Assembly (NCBI RefSeq): GCF_006716425.1
Contig: NZ_VFOZ01000002.1
Location: 372,001-436,000, forward strand
DNA: 64,000 nt
DNA from: Actinoallomurus bryophytorum
GTDB lineage: Bacteria; Actinomycetota; Actinomycetes; Streptosporangiales; Streptosporangiaceae
Reading direction: 5' to 3'
The notes beneath the pieces are model-generated. The model was not told the origin of the DNA. It ran no database searches and was given only the letters and a program-made list of their open reading frames with translations. The stretch's first letter is position 1, and each line of letters begins with the position of its first letter. A program made the translations under genes and the position numbers. Below, one piece after another: positions 7,527 to 15,950 of this stretch.

Positions 7527-8965
7527 TCGTCCTGCCTTTCTTTTGGTGGGGGGATCACGTGCTCACCGTCGACCGTCACCTTGCGGACGGCCAGGTAGGC
7601 CATGAGGGCGGCGGCGACCGCGGTGCCGGCAAGCGCGAGGGCGACCGTGGCGAATCCGGTGACCGCGGCGGACCGGCCCGGTCCGGGTGCCATGGCCAGG
7701 TAGGCCGTGCCGAACACGGCCACCCCGATCACCCCGCCGATCCGCGACGTCGTGTTGAACAGCCCGCTGATGTCCGCGGCATGGCGGGAGGACGCGACGC
7801 CGGTGAGGTGGTCGAGTGTGCCGCTGAACGTGGCGCCCAGTCCGAACCCGCCGAGCCCCAGGAAGGTCATCAGCACGGCACCGGCGGTCCTCCCGGAGAG
7901 CAGGCCGGCCGCGATGCCCGCGAAGGCGACGGCCATGATGGCCGCTCCGGCGGGTGCGGCCAGGCGTTTACGTGATCCGGACAGCCGGCCGAGGATCGGG
8001 CCGGCCACGCCGAAGGCCGCGACCCAGAACACCAGCGCCAGACCCGAGTACGCCGCGCTGGCGCCGAGTCCCCGCTGCAGGTAAAGGGCGAGGACGAACA
8101 GGATCGCGAAGTAGGCGGCGGTGGCCACCGCCTGGGAGCTCAGGGCCCAGAAGATCGCCGGCCTCGCCAGCAGGTGCAGGTCGACCATCGGGTGACCACC
8201 TCGTGCGGTCGACCGCCGCTGCACCAGCACGAAAGCCGCGAACGCGAGGGGGCTCGCGGCAAGGCTCGCCCACGTCCACCCTGGCCAGCCGAGATCACGC
8301 CCGAGGATGAGCGGCAGCACGAGCAGCAGGATCGCGGCGGACAGGGCGATGACACCGCCCAGGTCAAGACGTCGCGACCGGCGCATCGGGTCGGCGGGCA
8401 GCGCCCGCCGGCCGACGGCGAGAAGCAGGACACCCAGCGGCACGTTGATCAGAAACACCGGCCGCCACGTCGCACCGAACAGGTTCGCCGAGACCAGCAC
8501 GCCGCCGAGGATCTGCCCCGCCACGGCGCTGCCGGACAGCACCGCCGCGTACAGCCCGAGGGCCCGCCCACGTGCCCCGCCGTCGAAGCCGAGCTGGATG
8601 CTGGTCAGGACCTGCGCGACCATCAGCGCCGCCGCACCGCCCTGGATGATTCGCGCCAGCACGAGCACGACCGCGCTCGGCGCGAGACCGCAGACCAGCG
8701 AGCTCAGCGTGAACACTCCCATGCCGAGCAGGAACACCCGCCGGTAGCCGCACATCTCGCCGAGCCGGGCGCTGATGATCAGCAGCATGGCGTAGGCGAG
8801 GGTGTAACCGGAGACGACGAGTTCGAGCGCACTGCCGGAGGCGTGCAGACCGGCCCCGATCGAGGGAGCGGCGACGTTGGCGATGGCCGTGTCCACGTTG
8901 CCCAGGCACATCCCGCCGAGCAGCGCGGCCAGTGACCAGTACGGCCGCGGTCGTGGTGAAGGCAT
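7382..8965 (-). CDS. MFS transporter, DHA2 (14-TM) drug exporter type
   Basis: A 527-residue integral membrane protein with about 14 hydrophobic segments over residues 10-460. It carries the DHA2 hallmarks: an N-terminal LGNVDTAIANVAAPSI motif C-like start, ARLGEMCGYRR (motif A) and an ARIIQGGAAALM segment. It probably exports small hydrophobic compounds by proton antiport. The last 45 or so residues are arginine/cysteine-rich and come from a frame that overlaps the downstream hydrolase, so the natural C-terminus may be near residue 480 if a frameshift has occurred. The gap to the upstream HAD gene is 166 bases, enough for its own promoter. Confidence 0.85.
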   Translation of the reverse strand: MPSPRPRPYWSLAALLGGMCLGNVDTAIANVAAPSIGAGLHASGSALELVVSGYTLAYAMLLIISARLGEMCGYRRVFLLGMGVFTLSSLVCGLAPSAVVLVLARIIQGGAAALMVAQVLTSIQLGFDGGARGRALGLYAAVLSGSAVAGQILGGVLVSANLFGATWRPVFLINVPLGVLLLAVGRRALPADPMRRSRRLDLGGVIALSAAILLLVLPLILGRDLGWPGWTWASLAASPLAFAAFVLVQRRSTARGGHPMVDLHLLARPAIFWALSSQAVATAAYFAILFVLALYLQRGLGASAAYSGLALVFWVAAFGVAGPILGRLSGSRKRLAAPAGAAIMAVAFAGIAAGLLSGRTAGAVLMTFLGLGGFGLGATFSGTLDHLTGVASSRHAADISGLFNTTSRIGGVIGVAVFGTAYLAMAPGPGRSAAVTGFATVALALAGTAVAAALMAYLAVRKVTVDGEHVIPPPKERQDECPRRTPRRSATRPAVTTTYEGTGCGWRPRETGARCCCSPGSARPGPM

Positions 8966-9131
8966 GAGCCGTCGAACTCCCGATGAATGGATGGCCCTGA
9001 TTCCCGGTGGGCGGGCAGGAAGTCAGCCAACTCGATGCGCCGGACCGGCGCTGGCGAGTTCTCGCCATCACGTTGCACACGTCAGGACCTGCGGGACAGT
9101 CGGTCCGAGTCCCGGGAGACGGCCCGTTTCT

Positions 9132-9833
9132 TCAGCGGACCAGGCGCAGGACCGCCGCGAGCCCGCGGGGCATGCGGACGTTCCGGTCGCTGGGCAGGAG
9201 GTAGACCGGGAGTCCGGCGCGTACCGCCGCGCCGTCCTTGACCGGGTCGTCGCCCACGTAGAGCACCTGCCCGGGGTCGGTGCCCAGCCGCTCGCAGGCG
9301 AGGGCGAACAGGGCCGGGTCGGGCTTGGCCAGGCCGTGCTCGCACGAGAGCACGACGGAGTGCAGCGACTCCAGCACCCCCACGCGGTCGAAGGCCGGGC
9401 GGATGTCCCAGCCGATGTTGCTGAGCACGCCGAGGCGTACGCCCCTGTCGCGCAGTGTCGTCAGGACCGGCACGGTGTCGGGGTACGGATGCCAGGCGCC
9501 GGGGTCGGTCAGGCATTCGTAGAGGGCCTCGGTCAGGTCGGGGCCGAACGGCCCGGCCTCGGCGATCAGCGTGGTCCAGGTCGAACGGTGCGCCTCACGT
9601 GACAGGTCGCAGCCTTCGCGCGCCTTGAGGCCCTCGGGCGAGTCGACGTGGCGCAGGGTCCGCCGGATGATGCCGGCGGCCTCGCGTTCGCCGAGTGGTA
9701 CGTGGTGACGCTCGGCCGCGGCGACCAGCGCCGGCGGGTCGAGCACCCCGGTGTCGTCGAACAGCGTCCCGGAGAAGTCGAACAGGACCGCTTCTACGCG
9801 TGCGTCAGCCGGTTCGTCCACGGCCGACAGCAT
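9132..9833 (-). CDS. HAD superfamily hydrolase (phosphatase)
   Basis: A 233-residue HAD-like hydrolase. Motif I is present as DFSGTLFDD, in which the usual second aspartate (DxD) is a serine-glycine pair (DFSGT). Motif II is the LSNIG serine, motif III the lysine in GLAKPDP and motif IV the VGDDPVKD acids. Such enzymes dephosphorylate sugar phosphates or other small phosphoesters. The ATG at 9833 is preferred to an upstream one at 9983 because the extra 50 residues have no domain character and a GAGGG site precedes 9833. The gene is divergent from the small membrane protein at 10007. Confidence 0.8.
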   Translation of the reverse strand: MLSAVDEPADARVEAVLFDFSGTLFDDTGVLDPPALVAAAERHHVPLGEREAAGIIRRTLRHVDSPEGLKAREGCDLSREAHRSTWTTLIAEAGPFGPDLTEALYECLTDPGAWHPYPDTVPVLTTLRDRGVRLGVLSNIGWDIRPAFDRVGVLESLHSVVLSCEHGLAKPDPALFALACERLGTDPGQVLYVGDDPVKDGAAVRAGLPVYLLPSDRNVRMPRGLAAVLRLVR

Positions 9834-9970
9834 AGATCCCTCGGTCTCCGGTTCGACTGACCAGACGGAACAAGCCGAACCTTTGGCCGAGGCGTAAACG
9901 GCTTTGTCCGGGGTATCTTGAGGGATTCGAGTTTTATCGAATGGCCTTTTTTCGGGTCGACCGAACTGGT

Positions 9971-10000
9971 TTGAAAGGTTCACTCAAAACGGTCTATATT
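9971..10000 (+). promoter_or_regulatory. sigma-70-like promoter for a probably leaderless mRNA
   Basis: TTGAAA at 9971-9976 and TATATT at 9995-10000 are separated by 18 bases. A start site six or seven bases further on would fall at or next to the ATG at 10007, so the transcript would have essentially no 5' leader. No Shine-Dalgarno sequence precedes that ATG, which agrees with leaderless translation. Confidence 0.5.
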
Positions 10001-10006
10001 GTCACT

Positions 10007-10501
10007 ATGAGTGCCTCACCGGATGACGGTCTGCCATCAGCCCCGCCTATCGCCACCTCCACCGAACCCAAAGCCAAGCCGCCCGGCTCGATCACCGCAT
10101 CGTTCTGGCTGTACATCATCAGTGCCCTGGTCGGGATCGTCGGCGGCATCCTCGTGTTCTCCGACAAGCAGCGGGTCATCGACGCCGTGCACAAGTCCAA
10201 TCCCAAGCTCACGGACACCCAGCTCCACAATACGGCGAACGTCGCGGTCGCGATCGCACTGGGCTTCTCCGTCGTCGCCTTCCTGCTTTATCTGCTGTTC
10301 GCGGCCAAACTGCGGGCCGGCCGCAACTGGGCACGCATCGTGCTGACGGTCCTGGTCATTCTCAACGCGCTTTCCCTGGTGACCAACAAGGGCACGCTGG
10401 GAGTGGAGTACGTGGGAACGGCTCTCCTGGTCATCGCCACCGTCCTCGCCTACCTGCCCGCGTCCAACGCCTACATCAAGGCGACCAGGGCGCGCACCTG
10501 A
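10007..10501 (+). CDS. small multi-pass membrane protein, function unknown
   Basis: A 164-residue protein with a proline-rich cytoplasmic N-terminus (about 30 residues) followed by hydrophobic segments near 38-58, 83-103, 113-131 and 138-155. The intervening loop QRVIDAVHKSNPKLTD is polar. No enzymatic motif is recognised. Actinomycete genomes carry many proteins of this architecture with no known role. The ATG at 10007 is chosen because it lies next to a good promoter. It is a single-gene unit, convergent with the aldo-keto reductase. Confidence 0.7.
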   Translation: MSASPDDGLPSAPPIATSTEPKAKPPGSITASFWLYIISALVGIVGGILVFSDKQRVIDAVHKSNPKLTDTQLHNTANVAVAIALGFSVVAFLLYLLFAAKLRAGRNWARIVLTVLVILNALSLVTNKGTLGVEYVGTALLVIATVLAYLPASNAYIKATRART

Positions 10502-10607
10502 CAGCCGCCCGGAGAAGCGGCCCCGGCACGGGAGACCAGGCATCACTTGACGCCGCTCACGCGCCGGGCCGCCTTCGGTCCCGCCGCCGCCGCTGCGGCG
10601 GCTCGGC

Positions 10608-11693
10608 TCAGCCGGCCGTGATGGTGGTACCGGCGTTGATCACGGGTCCCATGGCCGTACCGGAGAAGTAGTACGGATAGACCGGCTCCGGAAGGCTGAC
10701 CTCCTCGATGCGTTCCGCCATCCCGGCGGGGATCTCGAAGTCGAGGGCGCGGAGGTCGTCGTCGAGCTGCGCCAGGCGTGTCACGCTGATCAGCGTCGAA
10801 ACGACGCCGGGCCGCCGGGCCACCCAGTTGAGGGCCACTTGTGCCGGAGTACGGCCGAGTTCGCGTGCGCACTCGCGCAGGACCGCCACGATGGCCTCGT
10901 TCCGTTCGGTGAGCAGCTTGGATATCGCCGGGTTGCCGGTGGCGTCCAGCGCGTCGAGGGTGCCGTCGGCCGCCATCCGGGTCAGGCGTCCATCGCCCTG
11001 GAGCTCTCCCTGTTGTCCCCGGGTGTACTTCCCGGCCAGCAGCCCGTTCGCCAGTGGTGACCACGGGACGATGCCGATGCCCAGGTCGAGGGCGGCCGGG
11101 ACGTGCTCGCGCTCGATGGCACGTTCGGCGACGGAGTACTCCAGTTGCAGGGCGGCGACCGGCTCCCAGTGGCGGGAACGGGCGATCATCTGAGCCTTGG
11201 CGGCGTACCAGGCGGGGACGTTGCTCAGCCCGATGGCGCGGACCTTGCCGCTGCGCACCAGCGCGTCGAGCGTCGACATGACCTCCTCGACGGGCGTCAT
11301 CGCGTCCCACATGTGCAGCCAGTACAGGTCGACGTAGTCGGTCTGGAGACGCCGCAGAGAGGTGTCGAGCGAGGCCAGGATGTTCTTGCGGCCGTTGCCC
11401 CCGGAGTTGGGGTCTCCGGGCCGTGTGGCGACGGCGAACTTGGTCGCGACCACGAGGCCTTCCCGCACCCCGGTCTCCTTGATGAACGTTCCCAGCATCT
11501 CCTCGCTGCGGCCGCCCGCGTAGTTGATCGCGGTGTCGACGAAGTTGCCGCCCGCCTCCACGTAGCGGACGAAGACGGAGCGTGCGGTGTCCTCGCCCGT
11601 GTGCCAGCCGCCCTCACCGAACGTCAGGGCGCCCAGCGCGATCGGTGAGACCCGCAGTCCCGTACTCCCGAGCAACCGATAGTGCGTTGTCAT
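10608..11693 (-). CDS. aldo/keto reductase (MerR-controlled)
   Basis: A 361-residue TIM-barrel oxidoreductase of the AKR superfamily. It has an N-terminal LGSTGLRVSPIALGA segment, the catalytic aspartate/tyrosine segment FVDTAINYAGG, lysine in VATKF and a YVDLYWLHMWD strand with the active-site histidine. It uses NADPH to reduce aldehydes or ketones; substrate unknown. It is transcribed away from a merR family gene, and the 83-base gap holds two inverted repeats, one suitably placed for each gene. It is therefore probably induced by the ligand of that regulator. Confidence 0.87.
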   Translation of the reverse strand: MTTHYRLLGSTGLRVSPIALGALTFGEGGWHTGEDTARSVFVRYVEAGGNFVDTAINYAGGRSEEMLGTFIKETGVREGLVVATKFAVATRPGDPNSGGNGRKNILASLDTSLRRLQTDYVDLYWLHMWDAMTPVEEVMSTLDALVRSGKVRAIGLSNVPAWYAAKAQMIARSRHWEPVAALQLEYSVAERAIEREHVPAALDLGIGIVPWSPLANGLLAGKYTRGQQGELQGDGRLTRMAADGTLDALDATGNPAISKLLTERNEAIVAVLRECARELGRTPAQVALNWVARRPGVVSTLISVTRLAQLDDDLRALDFEIPAGMAERIEEVSLPEPVYPYYFSGTAMGPVINAGTTITAG

Positions 11694-11709
11694 GGCGCCA
11701 CCTTGCGGT

Positions 11710-11725
11710 CTGGAGCGCGCTCCAG
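11710..11725 (-). promoter_or_regulatory. MerR-type operator on the reductase side
   Basis: CTGGAGCGCGCTCCAG is a perfect 16-base palindrome 17 bases upstream of the aldo-keto reductase start. On the minus strand it is preceded by TTGACC, giving the same element arrangement as the operator on the regulator side. Confidence 0.65.
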
Positions 11726-11743
11726 GTCAAATCCGGGCCTTGA

Positions 11744-11761
11744 CCTGGAGCCCACTCCAGG
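11744..11761 (+). promoter_or_regulatory. MerR-type operator in the regulator's own promoter
   Basis: CCTGGAG-CCCA-CTCCAGG has perfect 7-base arms and follows TTGACC (11740-11745), so the dyad fills the spacer between the -35 and -10 elements, as in MerR-controlled promoters. The predicted transcript would begin close to the ATG at 11777. Confidence 0.65.
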
Positions 11762-11776
11762 TGTGATGCTCGGCGC

Positions 11777-12202
11777 ATGGACTTCTACTCGCCCGGCGAG
11801 GTCGCCGAGCGGACGGGTTTCAGCCTGGACACGCTCCGGTACTACGAGCGGATCGGCCTGCTCCACGAGATCGACCGCACACCGGGCGGGCAGCGCCGCT
11901 TCACGGAACACGACGTGCTGTGGCTGCTGATGTTCCGCTGCCTGCGTGAGTCCGGCATGCCGATCGCACAGATGCTCCGCTTCGCCGAACTGGCCCGCGG
12001 CAGCGACGACACCGTGCCCGAACGCCTCGCCCTGCTCGAAGCACACGACCAGAGAATCGAGGAGCGGATCGCCGGGCTCCGCGCACACCAGAGACAGATC
12101 CGGCGCAAGATCCTCATCTACCGGACGAAGCCCCGCCCGCCCGGGCGGCCCAGCGCGGAACCGGGAAAGAACCTCCGTCCGACGGGTGATGCCCGGGGCT
12201 AG
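11777..12202 (+). CDS. MerR family transcriptional regulator
   Basis: A 141-residue regulator. Residues 4-70 form the MerR winged helix-turn-helix: SPGEVAERTGFSLDTLRYYE followed by the GGQRRF wing. A coiled-coil dimerisation helix lies around residues 75-120. The C-terminus is short, proline-rich and has no cysteines, so it is not a metal or redox sensor of the classical type. Members of this group often sit beside aldo-keto reductases and respond to small electrophiles or drugs; that is family knowledge, not visible here. The last four bases overlap the end of the convergent TPR protein gene. Confidence 0.88.
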   Translation: MDFYSPGEVAERTGFSLDTLRYYERIGLLHEIDRTPGGQRRFTEHDVLWLLMFRCLRESGMPIAQMLRFAELARGSDDTVPERLALLEAHDQRIEERIAGLRAHQRQIRRKILIYRTKPRPPGRPSAEPGKNLRPTGDARG

Positions 12203-14253
12203 GCGTGGGCGGTGGCTCGGTGGCGGTCGCAGCGGCGGCGGCCGGCCTCGTCGCCGATGCGGGCCCACAGCTCGCCCGCGGCCTGCCACTCGCGGAGGGC
12301 GGCCTGGGTCCTCTGCTGCCGGGCCAGTACGACGCCGATCATCTCGCGTGCGTGGGCCTGTCCGCTGATCTCGCCGATGTCCTCGGCCAGGTCGAGGGCC
12401 TGGATGAAATGGCGGTACGCGCGTTCGAGACTCTCCGCGCGGTGCTTCTCCGGCTCGGACGGCTCGACGCCGTACGCGCCCTCGCCCTCACGTGTGGCCA
12501 CGACGCCCAGGTTGATCTCGTCCCCGATGCGGCCGCGCGCGTCGCCGGGCGGGCGGGCCGCGATGCACCGCTCGATGTCGTCGCGGGCGGCGGGCAGATC
12601 GTCGCGGTGGAGGCTCTGCAACGCCGCCTCGGTGTGCCACTGCGGCAGGCCACGCGGGGGCATGAGGGCCGTCGCCTGGTGCAGGTGACCGGCGGCCGTG
12701 TCCGCGTCGCCGCGCGTACGTGCCATGGCGGCCAGCCGGAGGTGGCCGACGGATGCGGCGGGTTCGGTCTCCAGCTCGACGAGTGTCCGTGCGACGGCCT
12801 CGCGCTCGGGATTACGCCCCTCCTGGGCGTACCAGACCTCCAGCGCGTCGGCGATCGCGACGATCTCGTCCGTCGGATCGTCCTCGCGGGTGAGCCGCTT
12901 CAGCACGGCGTCGGAGGCGGCGAACCAGGTACGCGCCTCCGCGTAGCGTTCGGTGCCGAGCCGGTCGGCGTGTTCGGCGGCCAGCTCCGCGTAGTAGGTG
13001 AACAGCCGGCGCCGCGCACGCGCCCGGCTCCGGCGGCCGGTGTCCAGGCCCAGTGCCCCGGCCTGTTCGGACAGCCGTACGCCGCCCGGGCCGCGGTGCA
13101 CCAGGGTGCGCGCGGCGAGGTCGGACAGGCACGCGTCGGCACGCGCGACCGGCCACCCGGCCAGGGCCGCGAGCGCGGTGACCTCGTAGGCGGCGTACGG
13201 CACGATCGTCATCAGCGCGAGCAGCCGGCGCCCCTCCTTCGGCACCCCGGCCAGCAGCGACCGGAACACGTCGCGGAACCGGTCCGACAGCTCCGATGGC
13301 GCGCTCTGCCGCAGGAGGCCGAGGAGTTCGGAGACCGGCAGGTCCGGATTCGCGTCGAAGACCCGGCCCGCCTCCTTCACGACGCGCGGGAGCAGCAGGT
13401 AGTTACGCGCCAGCTCGGCGGCCGGGCCGGGCTCGGCGGCGACCCGCTCCTCGATCGTGTTGGGCGGCGGCGGCCGGCGGTGCGGCCGGCGCAGCCGTCG
13501 CCATCGCCGCCGGAACCCCGGCACCGGCACCAGTCCGTACGGATTGCAGAACAGCTCGAGCCCCTCGCCGGGTGTCAGGCCGCCGACGGACGCCTCGGCG
13601 ACGCCGCGCAGGTCGTCCGGTCCCAGGTCACCGGCGACGATGACGTACGCCTTGGAGATCGGGCGTGCGAGCCACCGCACCTGCCCGGGGTCGGTGACGT
13701 TGTCGATGAGCAGCGCCTCGCCGCTGTTGTGCAGCCGGTTGGCGATGAGGTCGGCGGAGCCGTCGCCGGCGTGCGCCACCGGCAGGCCGAGCGTGCGCAG
13801 CACGCTGAGCCGTATCTCCCGCTCGTCCTGGCCGAACGCGTCGACCCAGTGCCGCTGCCCCGGCGCGGGCACCAGGCTCAGCAGTGCCTCGATCGCGACC
13901 GCCGAGGTGCCGATGCCGCGCGGGCCGCGCACCAGCACGCACCGGTGCGCCCTCGCCTTGCGCACCGTCTCGTCGATGGCGTCCTCGCGGCCGACCAGCG
14001 GGCTGCGATCGGTGAGGCTGCGCCGTTCGACGATCTCCGGCATCGGAGGCTCGCGGTGTGCGAGCGCCCACATGGCCACGGCCCCTGCGGTGCAGAGCAC
14101 CGTGAACGTCCAGGACACGCGCTGACCCAGCGCGCCGATCTGGTTGGCGGTCACGTCCAGGACGAACGCCGTCGCGCCACCGGCGAGGGCGACGCTGCCG
14201 GTGAGGCGGGACCCGATCCGCAGGGGCCGCCGCGCTCCGCTCCCGCCGATCAT
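12199..14253 (-). CDS. membrane-anchored NTPase-like/TPR protein with degenerate P-loop
   Basis: A 684-residue protein. Two hydrophobic segments near 18-36 and 46-64 are followed by a LVGRED linker and a nucleotide-binding-like region with RGPRGIGTSAVA (109-120). Here the invariant Walker A lysine is threonine. A LLIDN Walker B-like strand follows. The C-terminal half (about 400-680) is helical and reads as TPR-like repeats, for example IALQDL-type pairs and a final segment with YRHFIQALDLAEDIG. The fold suggests a STAND-type signalling ATPase that may no longer hydrolyse nucleotide. Its ATG overlaps the stop of the fused permease gene as ATGA, making it the last gene of the ABC-like operon. 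No function is assigned. Confidence 0.7.
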   Translation of the reverse strand: MIGGSGARRPLRIGSRLTGSVALAGGATAFVLDVTANQIGALGQRVSWTFTVLCTAGAVAMWALAHREPPMPEIVERRSLTDRSPLVGREDAIDETVRKARAHRCVLVRGPRGIGTSAVAIEALLSLVPAPGQRHWVDAFGQDEREIRLSVLRTLGLPVAHAGDGSADLIANRLHNSGEALLIDNVTDPGQVRWLARPISKAYVIVAGDLGPDDLRGVAEASVGGLTPGEGLELFCNPYGLVPVPGFRRRWRRLRRPHRRPPPPNTIEERVAAEPGPAAELARNYLLLPRVVKEAGRVFDANPDLPVSELLGLLRQSAPSELSDRFRDVFRSLLAGVPKEGRRLLALMTIVPYAAYEVTALAALAGWPVARADACLSDLAARTLVHRGPGGVRLSEQAGALGLDTGRRSRARARRRLFTYYAELAAEHADRLGTERYAEARTWFAASDAVLKRLTREDDPTDEIVAIADALEVWYAQEGRNPEREAVARTLVELETEPAASVGHLRLAAMARTRGDADTAAGHLHQATALMPPRGLPQWHTEAALQSLHRDDLPAARDDIERCIAARPPGDARGRIGDEINLGVVATREGEGAYGVEPSEPEKHRAESLERAYRHFIQALDLAEDIGEISGQAHAREMIGVVLARQQRTQAALREWQAAGELWARIGDEAGRRRCDRHRATAHA

Positions 14254-15950
14254 TCCGCCTCCCCGGTACGGCGGACGCGTGCCGGTCGCCGGGTCTCCGC
14301 GGGGGGCACCCGGCGTACGCCGGAGGTGAAGCCCCGCACCAGCCAGTTGCCGGTGGCGATGACGAGGCCCAGCGGGATGATCGTCGCGACGATCGCGCCG
14401 GCGGCCATCACGCTCTCCGACGTGACGAACTGCCGCGCCTGGTCGGACAGCACGAAGGTGACCTGGCCGGCCTCCGGGCCACCCAGCAGCAGCCCGACCA
14501 CGTAGTCGTTCCACACGAGGACGAACTCCAGCACCGCCACGGTGACCAGCGCGGGGAGGCTTTCGCGCACGACCGCGAACAGCGGCGACCCCGGCTCGGC
14601 GTCGTAGCGGCGGGCGTGCACGACCTCGCGCGGCACCGACGCGAACGCCGCGCGCAACAGCAGCACCGCGAGCGGTACGCCGAACGCCGTGTGCACCACC
14701 GTCAGCGCGGTCGGCGCGCCCAGGAGATGCATCCGGTCGAACACCCTGCCCAGCTCGACGATCACGGTCTGCGGCGGCACCACCGCCACCACCGTGGTGA
14801 CCGCGATCAGCGCGCGGTTCGCCCCGCGCGGCAGCCCGCCCCAGGCCAGCGCGTACGCCGCCGGCACCGCGACGACCAGCAGCAACACAGCCGCGAACAC
14901 CGAACGCGCGCCGGTGTTGACCAGCGCCGCGGTCAGCTCCCCGCCCTCGAACGCCCGCCGGTAGGACTCGAACCCGAACCCGCGCGACCACCAGCCGCCG
15001 GCCGCGGCGGCGCGCGGTGTGTGCAGGGACGTCATCAGCAGGACGAACAGCGGCAGCACCCAGACGGCGCCGGCCACCACCACGGCGACCCGGCCGAGCC
15101 TGCGCTTGCGCGGCGGCGCCGGCGGCTCCGAGCGCGTCGGCCACTCGCGGCTCAGCCCCCACAGGCCGGCCAGCGCCGCGATGGCGGCGATCGCGAACTG
15201 CATCACGGTCAGCGCCGCGGACTCACCGGCCCCCAGGTCTTCGCGGAACCGCCACCAGTGCAGCCCGATCACGTCGACCTCGGCCTGGTCCGAGCCGGGC
15301 GCGGCGATCAGGATCAGGTCGAAGACGCGGGCGGCGGCCACCAGCACGATGATCAGGACCAGCGCGCCGGCCGGGAACAGCGCCGGGCCGATGACGGTGC
15401 GCAGCCTCCGTCGGCGGCTCACCCCGAACGCCGTCGCCATCCGCACGAGGCCGGCCGGGATCGCGTTCAGGCCGCTGCGGAAGACCACGACCGCGAGCCC
15501 CGCCCACTGCCAGGCGAACGCCAGGCCGAGCACCAGCCAGATCCCCGTCGGGCCGAGCAGGAAGTCACCGGGCTGCGCGATCAGCCGGAACGCCAGCCCG
15601 GTCACCAGTGCCGACACGGCGATCGGCGCGGCGAGCACGCCGACCCTGCGGTGCGCCCCGACCGTCCACGCCATCAGCAGGCCGAAGACACAGACCACCG
15701 GGGCCAGGACCAGCCAGAACAGGCTGTTGCGCAGCGCGTGCCGCACCTGCCCGTCGCGGAGCACCTCGGCGTAGTTGCCCAGCCCGCCGTGCAGGCTGTC
15801 GACCACCGCCCATGTCAGCGGGAGGACCAGCACCGCCCCGACGAGCAGTCCGGCGGGCGTCAGGTACAGGAGGGGCCGCCACGGCCGGGGCCGGTGCCCG
15901 CGTACCGGCGCGCGCGTGTCCTCACGTGGGATCAGTCCCGCATCGTTCAC
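14250..15950 (-). CDS. fused double permease of a carbohydrate-type ABC transporter
   Basis: A 566-residue protein containing two consecutive permease domains. The first (about 30-270) resembles MalF/UgpA-type permeases; the second (about 295-550) resembles MalG/UgpE-type and begins again after the linker EPPAPPRKRR. These are normally separate proteins. The cytoplasmic EAA loops are weakly conserved: MATAFGVSRRRRLRTVI in the first half, and a YDAEPGSPLFAVVRESLP region in the second. The GTG at 15950 overlaps the stop of the binding-protein gene as GTGA. Substrate would be a sugar or sugar derivative by family, but the partner ATPase looks inactive, so transport itself is doubtful. Confidence 0.72.
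   Translation of the reverse strand: MNDAGLIPREDTRAPVRGHRPRPWRPLLYLTPAGLLVGAVLVLPLTWAVVDSLHGGLGNYAEVLRDGQVRHALRNSLFWLVLAPVVCVFGLLMAWTVGAHRRVGVLAAPIAVSALVTGLAFRLIAQPGDFLLGPTGIWLVLGLAFAWQWAGLAVVVFRSGLNAIPAGLVRMATAFGVSRRRRLRTVIGPALFPAGALVLIIVLVAAARVFDLILIAAPGSDQAEVDVIGLHWWRFREDLGAGESAALTVMQFAIAAIAALAGLWGLSREWPTRSEPPAPPRKRRLGRVAVVVAGAVWVLPLFVLLMTSLHTPRAAAAGGWWSRGFGFESYRRAFEGGELTAALVNTGARSVFAAVLLLVVAVPAAYALAWGGLPRGANRALIAVTTVVAVVPPQTVIVELGRVFDRMHLLGAPTALTVVHTAFGVPLAVLLLRAAFASVPREVVHARRYDAEPGSPLFAVVRESLPALVTVAVLEFVLVWNDYVVGLLLGGPEAGQVTFVLSDQARQFVTSESVMAAGAIVATIIPLGLVIATGNWLVRGFTSGVRRVPPAETRRPARVRRTGEAE

Noticed and set aside
12205-14505. 766-codon plus-strand frame over the TPR/NTPase gene
   Set aside because: Low-complexity mirror of the real minus-strand gene, without a ribosome-binding site or motif.
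14254-15162. N-terminal extension of the TPR/NTPase protein to 987 residues
   Set aside because: The extra 303 residues are antisense-like low-complexity sequence inside the permease gene; the ATG at 14253 overlaps the permease stop and gives a sensible protein.
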